NCBI RefSeq assembly: GCF_900102495.1
Contig: NZ_FMVQ01000005.1
Span: 1-64,000 of the forward strand
Length of the DNA stretch: 64,000 bases
Direction of reading: 5' to 3'
Source of the DNA: Nitrosospira sp. Nl5
GTDB taxonomy: Bacteria > Pseudomonadota > Gammaproteobacteria > Burkholderiales > Nitrosomonadaceae
Shown piece by piece: positions 8,425 to 18,023 of the stretch (its first letter is position 1; each line of letters begins with the position of its first letter). The notes beneath the pieces are model-generated. The model did not search any database. It saw only the letters and a program-made list of their open reading frames with translations, and had not been told where the DNA came from. The position numbers were made by a program, and so were the translations under genes.

Positions 8425-9741
8425 ATGTCAGAACATAGAAACCAGGTAGTAATACTTGCTGTCGCAGGCATTCTGCTATTGACCATTCTGCCTTCAAGCG
8501 AAACGCATGCTAACAACTTAATAAGGTTATTCAAGGACAGCGGCATGGAGTTCGGCGGCTGGATCAACGGTGGAGCGACTTACAATGCGAATAATCCCTC
8601 CAATGGATACAACGGTACCGTTACTTTTGCTGATCGTTCCGGCGAATTTCAACTGAATCAGTTCAATATGTTTATACAGCGAGCTGTACCGTCGGAAGGC
8701 AAAGCATGGGACTTGGGTGGCCGTTTCGATTTTCTGTTCGGTACGGACGCCATCTATACGCAGGCTTTTGGCATTTCGGCGTTTGACGAGAACACCGGAC
8801 AACCTTCGGATAGGGGCAATTGGGATCTCAACTTGTGCTGTAATTCGACTCGCACCTACGGTATCGCGCTTCCGCAGGCTTATTTGGAAGCATACGTGCC
8901 GGTGGGTAATGGCCTCAATATCAAGGCCGGCCATTTTTATACGCCGCTCGGTTATGAGACGGTTCCCGCTCCCGATAATTTCTTCTATACGCGCGCCTAC
9001 GCATTAAATAGCGGTGAACCATTTACCCATACCGGCTTGCTGGGTAACTACACGGTCAACACCAATTGGTCCGTCCTGGGCGCCGCAACCACCGGCAGCG
9101 CTACCGGCGGGTGGGATGGCGGTTTCGATAAACAGCTGGATAACTGGGGCGGCTTAGCCGGTATGATCTGGACCAGTGACGATAGAAGGACATCGGCCAC
9201 TATCGGCGGAACGTATGGCCAGTCGGCGACAAATGACCCTTGGATCATGTACAGCGTTGTTCTGCAGCATCGGATCACGCCCAGAACCCATATGGTCGTG
9301 CACCACAATCACGGTTGGGCAGGGAGCATTAATCTGCCGGGAGGCATCAAGAATGCCGAATGGTATAGCATCAACACGCACTTGACCTATGACCTTCTTA
9401 ATGATCTGTCCATCGGCATTCGCGCTGAACGGTTCAACGATAGGGACGGGTGGCGCGTATTCTCGCCCTACCGGATACTTTCCGCGCTTAATAATAGAGG
9501 GGTTAGCTATGCCGGCAACATTCCCTTTATTGGAGCGCCGGCTGATTATTACGCAGTCACTGTGGGGATGAACTGGAAACCTGCGAAAAGGCTGAAAATT
9601 AACTGGAAACCGATGGAGAAGCTGAATATCAGGCCAAATATCCGCTATGACCGGGCGGACGGGATTGGCGTCGCGTTTCGGCCGTTTGACGGCAGGAAAG
9701 ATCAATTCCTGTTCTCGCTGGATGCTACCATTCCCTTCTGA
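8425..9741 (+). CDS. Outer-membrane beta-barrel porin, BBP2 family (paralogue 1 of 3)
   Basis: A 438-residue secreted beta-barrel protein. The N-terminus is a signal peptide ending near THA. The mature protein opens with GGWINGGATYN and carries the family blocks FQLNQFNMFIQR, GGRFDFLFGTDA, ALPQAYLEAYVP, GHFYTPLGYETVPAPDNFFY and EPFTHTGLLGNY. It ends in SLDATIPF with the C-terminal Phe required for BAM-dependent insertion. These blocks are those of the OmpL-like BBP2 porins. Substrate is unknown. An upstream in-frame ATG at 8413 exists, but GGAG at 8415-8418 gives the ATG at 8425 an ideal ribosome binding site. The second copy starts 96 bp after this gene ends. Confidence 0.85.
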   Translation: MSEHRNQVVILAVAGILLLTILPSSETHANNLIRLFKDSGMEFGGWINGGATYNANNPSNGYNGTVTFADRSGEFQLNQFNMFIQRAVPSEGKAWDLGGRFDFLFGTDAIYTQAFGISAFDENTGQPSDRGNWDLNLCCNSTRTYGIALPQAYLEAYVPVGNGLNIKAGHFYTPLGYETVPAPDNFFYTRAYALNSGEPFTHTGLLGNYTVNTNWSVLGAATTGSATGGWDGGFDKQLDNWGGLAGMIWTSDDRRTSATIGGTYGQSATNDPWIMYSVVLQHRITPRTHMVVHHNHGWAGSINLPGGIKNAEWYSINTHLTYDLLNDLSIGIRAERFNDRDGWRVFSPYRILSALNNRGVSYAGNIPFIGAPADYYAVTVGMNWKPAKRLKINWKPMEKLNIRPNIRYDRADGIGVAFRPFDGRKDQFLFSLDATIPF

Positions 9742-9836
9742 TTCGATAATCGATGACCCGCACTCGCCACGTTACCGTTCATTAACTTCATGATTCGTCC
9801 AAGGCCCATATCTCTGGTAACCGGGGAGACCCGCAA

Positions 9837-11165
9837 ATGACATTCGCGTCAAGTTGCGGAAACCGGATGATATTCGCCATCGCATTCGGCCTGTTATCGG
9901 TTGTTATGAATTCATGCAACGCTCATGCGAGTAACCTGATAAATTTTTTTAGGGACAATGGCATAAAGGCCGGGGGCTGGATCAATGCCGGGGCGACTTA
10001 CAATCCGAATTATCCGGCCAATGGATACAACGGACCCGTCACTTTCGCTGATCGCGCCAATCGATTTCAGCTAAACCAGTTCAATGTCTATATTCAGCGC
10101 ACGGTGGTGACCGAGGGCAAATCACTGGACTTTGGCGGCCGCTTTGATTTTATGTTCGGTACCGACGCCATCTATACCCAGGCTTTCGGTGTCCCTCCTT
10201 TTGATGTGAATTCAGGGCAGCCGTTGAACAGGGGAAATTGGGATCTGGATCTATGCTGTGCTTCCACACGCACCTATGGAATCGCACTCCCGCAAGCTTA
10301 TGTGGAAGCATACCTTCCGGTTGGTAATGGACTGAACCTCAAGGCCGGCCATTTTTACTCGCCAACTGGTTATGAGACTGTTCCGGCTCCCGATAACTTT
10401 TTTTATACCCATGCCTATACCTTTAATAATGGCGAACCCTTTACCCATACGGGGCTGATGGGAAACTATCCTCTCAACAAGAATTGGTCGCTTATGGGCG
10501 GTGCAACCACCGGCAGCGCTACCGGCGGCTGGGATGGCGGTTTTGATAGACAGTTGGGTAACTGGGGGGGGTTGGGCGGAATTACCTGGACCAGCGACGA
10601 TATGAGAAGCTCGATTAACGTCACCGGTACCTATAGCGAGACCTCTGCACGCAGCAGGGAGCCCTGGGGTATGTTCAGCGTAGTGCTGCAACACAGAATC
10701 ACTCCCAAAACGCACCTTGTTGTCCACCATACCCACGGTTATGCGGGGGGTGTGTTGTTGAACGGCGTGAATCAGAATGCCGAGTGGTATGGCATCAATA
10801 CGCATTTGTATTATGACCTCCTGGAAGATCTATCCATCGGTGTCCGTGGGGAGTGGTTTCGCGATAGGGACGGTTTTCGAGTTCCCTCGCCATTCCGGGT
10901 TGTTGCCGCCACCGACAATAGAGGACACAGCTTTGCGGGTAATTTCGCGCCGACCTTCGCCCCTGCTGATTATTACGCAGTCACACTGGGCATGAACTGG
11001 AAACCAGCAAAAAGGCTGAAGGTTGACTGGAAGCCAATGCAAAAGCTGAATATTCGTCCAAATATTCGTTATGACAGAGCGGATGGCATCGATCAGGCAT
11101 ATCGGCCTTTCGATAGCAGAAAAGATCAAGTCCTGTTTTCCCTTGATGCAACGATCCCTTTCTAA
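9837..11165 (+). CDS. Outer-membrane beta-barrel porin, BBP2 family (paralogue 2 of 3)
   Basis: A 442-residue protein with the same block order as its neighbour: GGWINAGATYN, FQLNQFNVYIQR, GGRFDFMFGTDA, LPQAYVEAYLP, GHFYSPTGYETVPAPDNFFY and a SLDATIPF C-terminus. The signal peptide ends near AHA. A GGGGAG ribosome binding site precedes the ATG. It lies 95 bp after paralogue 1 with no clear terminator between, so the two are probably co-transcribed. The loop regions differ from paralogue 1, for instance a longer segment around TYSETSARSREP. This suggests recent duplication followed by divergence of exposed loops. Confidence 0.85.
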   Translation: MTFASSCGNRMIFAIAFGLLSVVMNSCNAHASNLINFFRDNGIKAGGWINAGATYNPNYPANGYNGPVTFADRANRFQLNQFNVYIQRTVVTEGKSLDFGGRFDFMFGTDAIYTQAFGVPPFDVNSGQPLNRGNWDLDLCCASTRTYGIALPQAYVEAYLPVGNGLNLKAGHFYSPTGYETVPAPDNFFYTHAYTFNNGEPFTHTGLMGNYPLNKNWSLMGGATTGSATGGWDGGFDRQLGNWGGLGGITWTSDDMRSSINVTGTYSETSARSREPWGMFSVVLQHRITPKTHLVVHHTHGYAGGVLLNGVNQNAEWYGINTHLYYDLLEDLSIGVRGEWFRDRDGFRVPSPFRVVAATDNRGHSFAGNFAPTFAPADYYAVTLGMNWKPAKRLKVDWKPMQKLNIRPNIRYDRADGIDQAYRPFDSRKDQVLFSLDATIPF

Positions 11166-11350
11166 TCTCAACCGGTCAGCAAGCTGTACAGAGGCCATTT
11201 TAAGCATGAACTGTGCTGAACCGAGCATCAAATGAAAAGCGCGACTTCCCGGTTCTCGCGATACTGGACACAACGGCTTTCCTGAAGCTTCTCCTGCCTC
11301 GGCGATTTCGAGAGAACGCTGCCGAAGCATTTCTATAGAAGCTTGGCCAG

Positions 11351-11743
11351 CTATTGGCCATCTTGCGCGGCATAACTACCTTGCGCCGCTTCCAATGCCA
11401 TTTGCCGGTGGGCGGCTGCTTCTTTTATATTAGCCTGCGCGCTTTCCTCGTATTTGCGCGCCAAAGCCCAGGTGCGTGATTTTCGGTCCTCGGCTTGCCG
11501 ACCGTAGAGATAGCCTTTTTCCTCGTAGTGCTCAAGCAATTTTCTTTGCTCCTCAGCCTTTGTTTGCATCTCCCTGGCGGCGCCTTCGAAATATTTCGTC
11601 AAGGCATCATGATCGCTGCGGGTTCTGGCGTTCTGAACGGCTTTACGAATATTTGTGTTCTGGACAGCTTCAAGAGGAGTCAGTTGCGCGCAAGCGGCCA
11701 ATAAACCGAGGGATAAAGCTGCGAAAAGCGTCCTTGTTTCCAT
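11351..11743 (-). CDS. Small predicted lipoprotein
   Basis: A 130-residue protein with a lipoprotein signal: a hydrophobic stretch (residues 5-15) and lipobox LAAC ending at C18. It should be lipidated and held in the inner or outer membrane. The mature part is helical and charged (REMQTKAEEQRKLLEHYEEKG and similar), with no domain I recognise. A longer frame starts at 11827, but the ATG at 11743 follows GGAG at the right distance and begins the signal peptide. It is divergent from the HTH regulator at 11937, sharing an AT-rich intergenic region. It is the only - strand gene among the porins. Confidence 0.65.
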   Translation of the reverse strand: METRTLFAALSLGLLAACAQLTPLEAVQNTNIRKAVQNARTRSDHDALTKYFEGAAREMQTKAEEQRKLLEHYEEKGYLYGRQAEDRKSRTWALARKYEESAQANIKEAAAHRQMALEAAQGSYAAQDGQ

Positions 11744-11825
11744 AACGGCATCTCCATGAAACCAGGTAAATCGACAGTAAAGGAAGGTGGCGAGGTTGCG
11801 AGTCACGTTTATCCGAACTATATTC

Positions 11826-11852
11826 AACTAATAACACTTTGTCAAGTTAGTT
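11826..11852. promoter_or_regulatory. Candidate operator dyad between the lipoprotein and HTH genes
   Basis: Inverted arms AACTAA (11826-11831) and TTAGTT (11847-11852), separated by 15 bp, lie in a strongly AT-rich divergent promoter region. The position is where an autoregulating HTH protein would bind. Six-base arms in AT-rich DNA can arise by chance. Confidence 0.3.
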
Positions 11853-11936
11853 ATGTTATAAGTATTTTATATGTTTTCGACTGAGGTTTTGTTGTATTCT
11901 ATTATTTATAAAGCGTCATAATTTTTTCAGCATAAA

Positions 11937-12599
11937 ATGCAGGTAGGCGTAAGGCTGACGATTGACATGATGGGTGAACGGCAGAAACAATTGCTCAAGC
12001 TACTGCGGGGAAGCAAGGCTGGGCTGAGTGTGGATGAGCTTTCGAAAGGACTCGAGATCACGCGCAACGCGGTGCGGCAACACCTTGCCTCGCTGGAGGT
12101 GGCGGGATTGGTCGCAGCCGGAGCCACGCGCCCCTCGGGGGGAGGACGTCCACAGCAGCTCTATATGTTAACCGAGCTTGCCAAAGAGATGTCGCCGCGG
12201 CAGTATTCCTGGCTTGCGCAATTAGTATTGGCCTCGGTCCAGCGGGAAGAAGGTGCCGCAAACATAGGCAAGCGCATGAGCGAGATCGGTGCGAACGTAG
12301 CCCATCAGATACGCAGCCAATACCCTGGCCTGACTACGCATCAGGAGAAGGTCGAGAAGCTTGCCGAGGTCATGGACCAGCTCGGGTACCATGCAAGGAA
12401 TGCAACATTGCCTGGGGGCGAGGCGGTAATTGAAGCCGATAACTGCGTATTCCACAGCATGGCAAAAAAAGACCTAGAGATCTGTCATCTTGACCGGGGA
12501 TTGATGGAAACCTTTACCGACAGCAAGGTCGAACAAAATGAGTGCATGGCTCGCGGCGGAGATGTGTGCCGCTTCAAACTCAAGGCAAACGAGGAATAA
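11937..12599 (+). CDS. HTH transcriptional regulator with C-terminal four-cysteine domain
   Basis: A 220-residue regulator. Residues 14-62 form a winged helix-turn-helix (LSVDELSKGLEITRNAVRQHLASLEVAGLV) of the ArsR/SufR-like group. The wing is followed by GGGRPQQLYMLTE, as in COG2345 proteins. The C-terminal domain carries Cys170, Cys183, Cys203 and Cys211, a layout that suggests an iron-sulfur cluster or metal site as in SufR, although the spacing is not identical. It is divergent from a lipoprotein and flanked by BBP2 porins, which are candidate targets. The start at 11937 lacks a clear ribosome binding site; ATG codons at 11967 or 11970 are alternatives. Confidence 0.75.
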   Translation: MQVGVRLTIDMMGERQKQLLKLLRGSKAGLSVDELSKGLEITRNAVRQHLASLEVAGLVAAGATRPSGGGRPQQLYMLTELAKEMSPRQYSWLAQLVLASVQREEGAANIGKRMSEIGANVAHQIRSQYPGLTTHQEKVEKLAEVMDQLGYHARNATLPGGEAVIEADNCVFHSMAKKDLEICHLDRGLMETFTDSKVEQNECMARGGDVCRFKLKANEE

Positions 12600-12743
12600 T
12601 CCGCCGGATCAGTTTCCTCTGTCGCCGCAATTCTTCGTTATTCAGCATTTCGCACAGATACCCGGTCCCTCCGAATTGCGATAGCGGCTATCTTGCAGCC
12701 GTAGTCATCGTCCATGGAAAGAAAAAATCGGTGTTTTGATAGA

Positions 12744-12770
12744 TGTTGCGCGAGATCAATTCGCGCAACA
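12744..12770. promoter_or_regulatory. Perfect inverted repeat, 10-bp arms
   Basis: Arms TGTTGCGCGA and TCGCGCAACA are separated by the 7-base spacer GATCAAT. No T-run follows on either strand, so a simple intrinsic terminator for the HTH gene 145 bp upstream is not well supported. It may be an operator or an RNA hairpin. Confidence 0.5.
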
Positions 12771-12911
12771 TGACAGGTATCATCACGCCATTCCTTGTGT
12801 TACAACGATTTGTTACGGGATGACGCCTTCGTTCACGAATTAATCCTCGTAAATCAAATAATTTCACAAATTCCTCACAAATACATTACAGTTTATTCAC
12901 ATATGGCGTGA

Positions 12912-12927
12912 TACGTTTCGAAACGTA
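12912..12927. promoter_or_regulatory. Perfect 16-bp palindrome upstream of the third porin
   Basis: TACGTTTCGAAACGTA reads the same on both strands and ends 44 bp before the porin start codon. This is a typical operator position, overlapping or just downstream of a promoter. Neither of the other two porin genes has a copy upstream. Confidence 0.5.
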
Positions 12928-12971
12928 ATACCATTCCATTTGTAGTGTTTTTACCTGGGGGGGAAATCAAT

Positions 12972-14321
12972 ATGACATACCTGCCAAAATGCAGAGGCCA
13001 GGTAATATTCGCCTTGATGGGTAGTCTGTTAGCGGCGACGCAGGTAGCTAATGTCCATGCCAATACCTATGCTAACACTATGGCGGATTTCTTTAAAAAT
13101 AGTGGTATCAGAGTGGGGGGCTGGATCAACGGCGGCGCGACCTTCAATCCAAGCCACATCGATGGGTTCAATGGTCCAGTTACTTTCAACGATCAAGCCA
13201 ATCGATTTCAGCTGAATCAATTTAATGTATTTATAGAGCGTCCTGTCGTAGCTACGGGCAGCCAATGGGATTTCGGGGGGCGTTTTGATTTCCTGTTTGG
13301 TACGGACGCCATTTTTACCCAGGCTTATGGTGTTCCCGCATTCGATGTGAATTCCGGGCAACCGTTGAACAGAAGCGATTGGGATCTTGACTTGTGCTGT
13401 GCCTCGACGCGTTATTACGGCATCGCACTCCCACAGGCATATGGAGAGGTTTATGTGCCGGTCGGTAATGGCTTGAACGTCAAGGTTGGTCATTTCTATA
13501 CGCCCATCGGTTACGAGTCGGTTCCGGCGCCCAACAATTTCTTCTACTCGCATGCCTACACGATGCAGTATGGCGAACCCTTTACCCATACCGGTGCATT
13601 GGGGAACTACACGGTCAACAAGAACTGGTCGCTGATGGGAGGAACCACGACGGGTAGTGCCACCGGCGGCTGGGATGGAGGTTTTAACAGGCAATATGGT
13701 AACTGGGGCGGTATTGCCGGCATTACCTGGACAAGTGACGACATGGGAACCTCAGCCAATCTGGCCGGGACTTACGCCGAGACCTCCACGCGAAGCAATG
13801 AGCCTTGGGGAATGTATAGTCTCGTGCTCAAACACAGAATTACTCCCAAAATGAATTTTGTTTTTCAACACGACCATGGCTATGCCGGAGGGGTGTTACT
13901 GAACGGCGTGATCCAGAATGCCGAATGGTATGGCATCAACACGCACACCTATTATGACATCACGCCCGATCTATCGATAGGCGTGCGTGCCGAGTGGTTC
14001 CGCGACAGAGACGGCTTCCGTGTCTTTTCCCCTGGCCGTGTGGCTGCCGCCACCAACAACCAGGGATTCAGTTATGCTCTGGGACCGGGCCGCCTCGGCA
14101 ATAGCACGAGTTTGCCCGCTGATTATTACGCGGTCACGCTGGGCATGAACTGGAAGGCGGCAAAGACATTGAAGCTTGACTGGAAGGCGATGAAACAGTT
14201 CAATGTTCGTCCAAACGTTCGGTACGACGCCGCGGATGGCTTGCATAACGTCGATTATCGGCCTTTCGGCGGGCATAAAGACCAGGTTGTCTTATCCCTC
14301 GATTTCATGTTGCCGTTCTGA
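12972..14321 (+). CDS. Outer-membrane beta-barrel porin, BBP2 family (paralogue 3 of 3)
   Basis: A 449-residue paralogue of the two porins upstream. It keeps the blocks GGWINGGATFN, FQLNQFNVFIERP, GGRFDFLFGTDA, LPQAYGEVYVP, GHFYTPIGYESVPAPNNFFY and GEPFTHTGALGNY, and ends in LSLDFMLPF. The signal peptide ends near VHA and the mature start has an extra NTYANTM. I chose the ATG at 12972 because a G-rich ribosome binding site (12957-12963) sits just before it; an upstream in-frame start at 12945 is less likely. It is separated from the other copies by the regulator pair and has its own operator-like palindrome, so it is probably controlled separately. Confidence 0.85.
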   Translation: MTYLPKCRGQVIFALMGSLLAATQVANVHANTYANTMADFFKNSGIRVGGWINGGATFNPSHIDGFNGPVTFNDQANRFQLNQFNVFIERPVVATGSQWDFGGRFDFLFGTDAIFTQAYGVPAFDVNSGQPLNRSDWDLDLCCASTRYYGIALPQAYGEVYVPVGNGLNVKVGHFYTPIGYESVPAPNNFFYSHAYTMQYGEPFTHTGALGNYTVNKNWSLMGGTTTGSATGGWDGGFNRQYGNWGGIAGITWTSDDMGTSANLAGTYAETSTRSNEPWGMYSLVLKHRITPKMNFVFQHDHGYAGGVLLNGVIQNAEWYGINTHTYYDITPDLSIGVRAEWFRDRDGFRVFSPGRVAAATNNQGFSYALGPGRLGNSTSLPADYYAVTLGMNWKAAKTLKLDWKAMKQFNVRPNVRYDAADGLHNVDYRPFGGHKDQVVLSLDFMLPF

Positions 14322-14377
14322 TGCGACGATCAAAATCCGGTGCGGGTACCTGTTGCGAGCATGTGCCACGCCGGGTT

Positions 14378-14806
14378 TCACGATAATCGCAAGTTCATTC
14401 TCACGTGAGGGATGCCAGCATCCATGAACTCTTCCCCCGTGATCTGGAAGCCGAATTTGGCGTAAAACGGCACAGCGTGCAGCTGTGCGCTCAAAGTTAT
14501 CTGATGAATCTGCCTTTTCCTTGCTTCCTCAAGCAAGCGTAGGAGCAACGCGCCCCCCACATCTCTGCCTCGCCATTCCTTAAGCACCGCCATGCGCCCG
14601 ATAACACCTTCCGGTAGCAACCGGGCTGTGGCAATGGGGTTGTCCACTAGATCGATCGCAAGCAAGTGCAGGGCCCTTGCATCACACTCATCCCATTCCA
14701 ATTCGACCGGGACATGCTGTTCGCAAATAAACACCGCTTCGCGCACCATACGTAGTGCCAGGTGATCATCTTGCCAACTTGCCGTGCGAATCGTGTAGGA
14801 ATTCAT
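14378..14806 (-). CDS. GNAT family N-acetyltransferase
   Basis: A 142-residue acyl-CoA transferase of the GNAT fold. The acetyl-CoA-binding motif A is RMAVLKEWRGRDVGGALL around residues 70-87. The late block LSAQLHAVPFYAKFGFQITGEEFMDAGIPHVRM matches the ElaA/YjcF-like subgroup. Its substrate is not predictable. I chose MNSYTIRTASW as the start; a 14-codon upstream extension to 14848 is not family-like. It converges with porin 3. Confidence 0.82.
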   Translation of the reverse strand: MNSYTIRTASWQDDHLALRMVREAVFICEQHVPVELEWDECDARALHLLAIDLVDNPIATARLLPEGVIGRMAVLKEWRGRDVGGALLLRLLEEARKRQIHQITLSAQLHAVPFYAKFGFQITGEEFMDAGIPHVRMNLRLS

Positions 14807-15011
14807 ACGCTTCACGCATACGGCGGAACGACAGCGCCAACCTTGCAAAAACGGTAACCGGGCTCAAAGGAACAACTCACAGGGAGATGACAAGCAATGA
14901 TTGAGATAAGAGGAGTAATCCTGCATGGCATTCGCTCTGGTTTACAGAAGTCGCAACAGGTACCGTCCGATTCTCGATGAGAGGCTAGTTTGATGATAAC
15001 CGTCTCAACTG

Positions 15012-16328
<1,317 letters not shown>

Positions 16329-16420
16329 TCATTAAAATTAATCGCCGCTGAATGTGAAAGATGCGGGGAAAAGTAGGTGCCTTGTGAAGCTTTCGGAATT
16401 CCGCAGTGTTGCAATTCAAG

Positions 16421-17590
16421 TTAAATCTGTACTATTGCCCAAATCTTGTCTTGCAACACCAACCTTCTGTCACAATTGAACATATTCTGCTTACCTCCAT
16501 TCCCCGGCAATTCCACGACGACAATCTGCCCTTCATTGCGGAGCTGCTCAATTGTCTTTTCAAGCATCGTGTCACCGTTGGCGTAAGGTGCCAGGATTCC
16601 CTTGGGATAGAGATCGGCTTGCACTAATCCCGATAATTCCCGCAAATCCATACTGAAGCCTGTGGCAGGGCGGGCCCTTCCGAACGCCTTACCGATCTCG
16701 TCATAGCGCCCGCCGAGCGCGATAGCGTTGGGGCATCTGGCGGCATAAGCAGCGAATACCATGCCGCTGTGGTAGTGATAACCGCGCAGGTCGGCCAGAT
16801 CAAACGCGAGCGAATCCACCAGGGGCCCCAGTTTCGTCCCCACCGCTTCCAGTTCGTCCAGCGCTGTTCTGATTTCGGGATAATCCGGCAGGGACTTACG
16901 CGCAAGGGCCAATATAGTACTGTCTCCATATAGATCGGGCAACAGCAGCAATGCTTGCCGCGCGCGCATATCGACGCGTTTACTCAATCCGGTGCAGAGC
17001 TTCTCCAATCCGCGATTATCCTTGGCCTGCAAAACGCTGAATAATTCCGTTTCCAGTTCTACCGGAATTCCCGCACCTCTGACCAGGCCACGGAATACAG
17101 TGACATGGCCGAGATCGAGATGAATTTTATCTATCCCGGCTATCGCCAGAGATTGCAGCATGAGCCGCTGGACCTCCAGATCGCTCTCCAGTCCGGCATG
17201 ACCGTACAATTCCGCGCCAATCTGGAGTGGCTCGCGGGTACGGGTCAATCCCGATGGCAAGGTATGCAATACGCTCCCCGCATAACAAAGCCGGGTAATT
17301 CCCTTGCGGTTGAGCAAGTGCGCGTCGATACGCGCGGTCTGCGGTGTCATATCTGCGCGCAGCCCCATCATCCGGCCGCTCAATTGATCCACCACCTTGA
17401 ACATCCTCAGGTCCGTATCACCACCGCTGCCTGAGAGCAATGACTCCACAAATTCCAATAGAGGCGGACCGACCAGCTCATAGCCGTGCACCAATAGCCA
17501 GTCCATAATTCGCCGGCGCATCATTTCAATGCGCAGCGCCTCAGCGGGCAGGATATCCTCAACGTATTCAGGAAGAATCCACTCACGCAT
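16421..17590 (-). CDS. hisZ: ATP phosphoribosyltransferase regulatory subunit
   Basis: A 389-residue paralogue of histidyl-tRNA synthetase that lacks the anticodon-binding domain. It acts as the regulatory partner of the short form of HisG in histidine synthesis. It has the class II core with RADMTPQTARIDA near 80-92, RTREPLQIGAELYG, and the late GGRYDEIGKAFGRARPATGFSMDL block. The histidine-tRNA-specific C-terminal domain is absent. Location between DUF2065 and purA is typical for betaproteobacterial hisZ. Its presence predicts a short HisG elsewhere in the genome. Confidence 0.93.
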   Translation of the reverse strand: MREWILPEYVEDILPAEALRIEMMRRRIMDWLLVHGYELVGPPLLEFVESLLSGSGGDTDLRMFKVVDQLSGRMMGLRADMTPQTARIDAHLLNRKGITRLCYAGSVLHTLPSGLTRTREPLQIGAELYGHAGLESDLEVQRLMLQSLAIAGIDKIHLDLGHVTVFRGLVRGAGIPVELETELFSVLQAKDNRGLEKLCTGLSKRVDMRARQALLLLPDLYGDSTILALARKSLPDYPEIRTALDELEAVGTKLGPLVDSLAFDLADLRGYHYHSGMVFAAYAARCPNAIALGGRYDEIGKAFGRARPATGFSMDLRELSGLVQADLYPKGILAPYANGDTMLEKTIEQLRNEGQIVVVELPGNGGKQNMFNCDRRLVLQDKIWAIVQI

Positions 17591-17650
17591 GTTTTATGAT
17601 CCGCTACATCAGAAGAGAAGTGGGTGATGTGGAGCAAGTCCAACCAGCTG

Positions 17651-17836
17651 CTAATTGACGAGATAAAGCAGCAACAATCCTGCCAGCATAGAGGTCAGAC
17701 CGATGAAGCGTATCTGGCCGTCCCCAGCTTCGGTCAGCTTCCTGAAAGTCTCGCGCCAAACACCGGGTATCAGGAACGGAAGAAGCCCTTCTATCACCAG
17801 CATCAGGGCAAACGCAATTAACAAAGTGTCCCACAT
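17651..17836 (-). CDS. DUF2065 small membrane protein (YjeT-like)
   Basis: A 61-residue protein with two hydrophobic segments (about residues 4-24 and 44-60) joined by a charged loop (RETFRKLTEAGDGQIRFIG). Size, pattern and position between hflC and hisZ match DUF2065 (YjeT of E. coli, also next to hflC). Function is unknown; association with the HflKC/FtsH membrane complex is only a guess from context. Confidence 0.85.
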   Translation of the reverse strand: MWDTLLIAFALMLVIEGLLPFLIPGVWRETFRKLTEAGDGQIRFIGLTSMLAGLLLLYLVN

Positions 17837-18023
17837 ATCGACACAACCTCGGCAGGCATCCCGATAAATTCACAGCGCGATGTGAACGCTTTTGCGGGCT
17901 GGGAACACCAAAGACATAGTAGAACAACAATATAGGATTACATGTGTCGTGATTTGTGAAGCGAACCTGTTCGAGCAAGTAAACCCGTGTTGGCAAATCC
18001 ACCTATGGAATTGAACCCGATAT

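Larger units (their letters stand above)
12600..12971. other. Intergenic region before the third BBP2 porin
   Basis: No gene is seen in this 372-bp stretch. It holds two perfect dyads listed separately (12744-12770 and 12912-12927) and is AT-rich just upstream of the porin. It probably contains a regulated promoter. Confidence 0.6.

Noticed and set aside
17604-18002. A 132-codon open frame overlapping the DUF2065 gene and the hflC 3' flank
   Set aside because: It lies in another frame over a recognised small membrane protein gene, has no family features and is Cys/Arg-rich as is usual for shadow frames.
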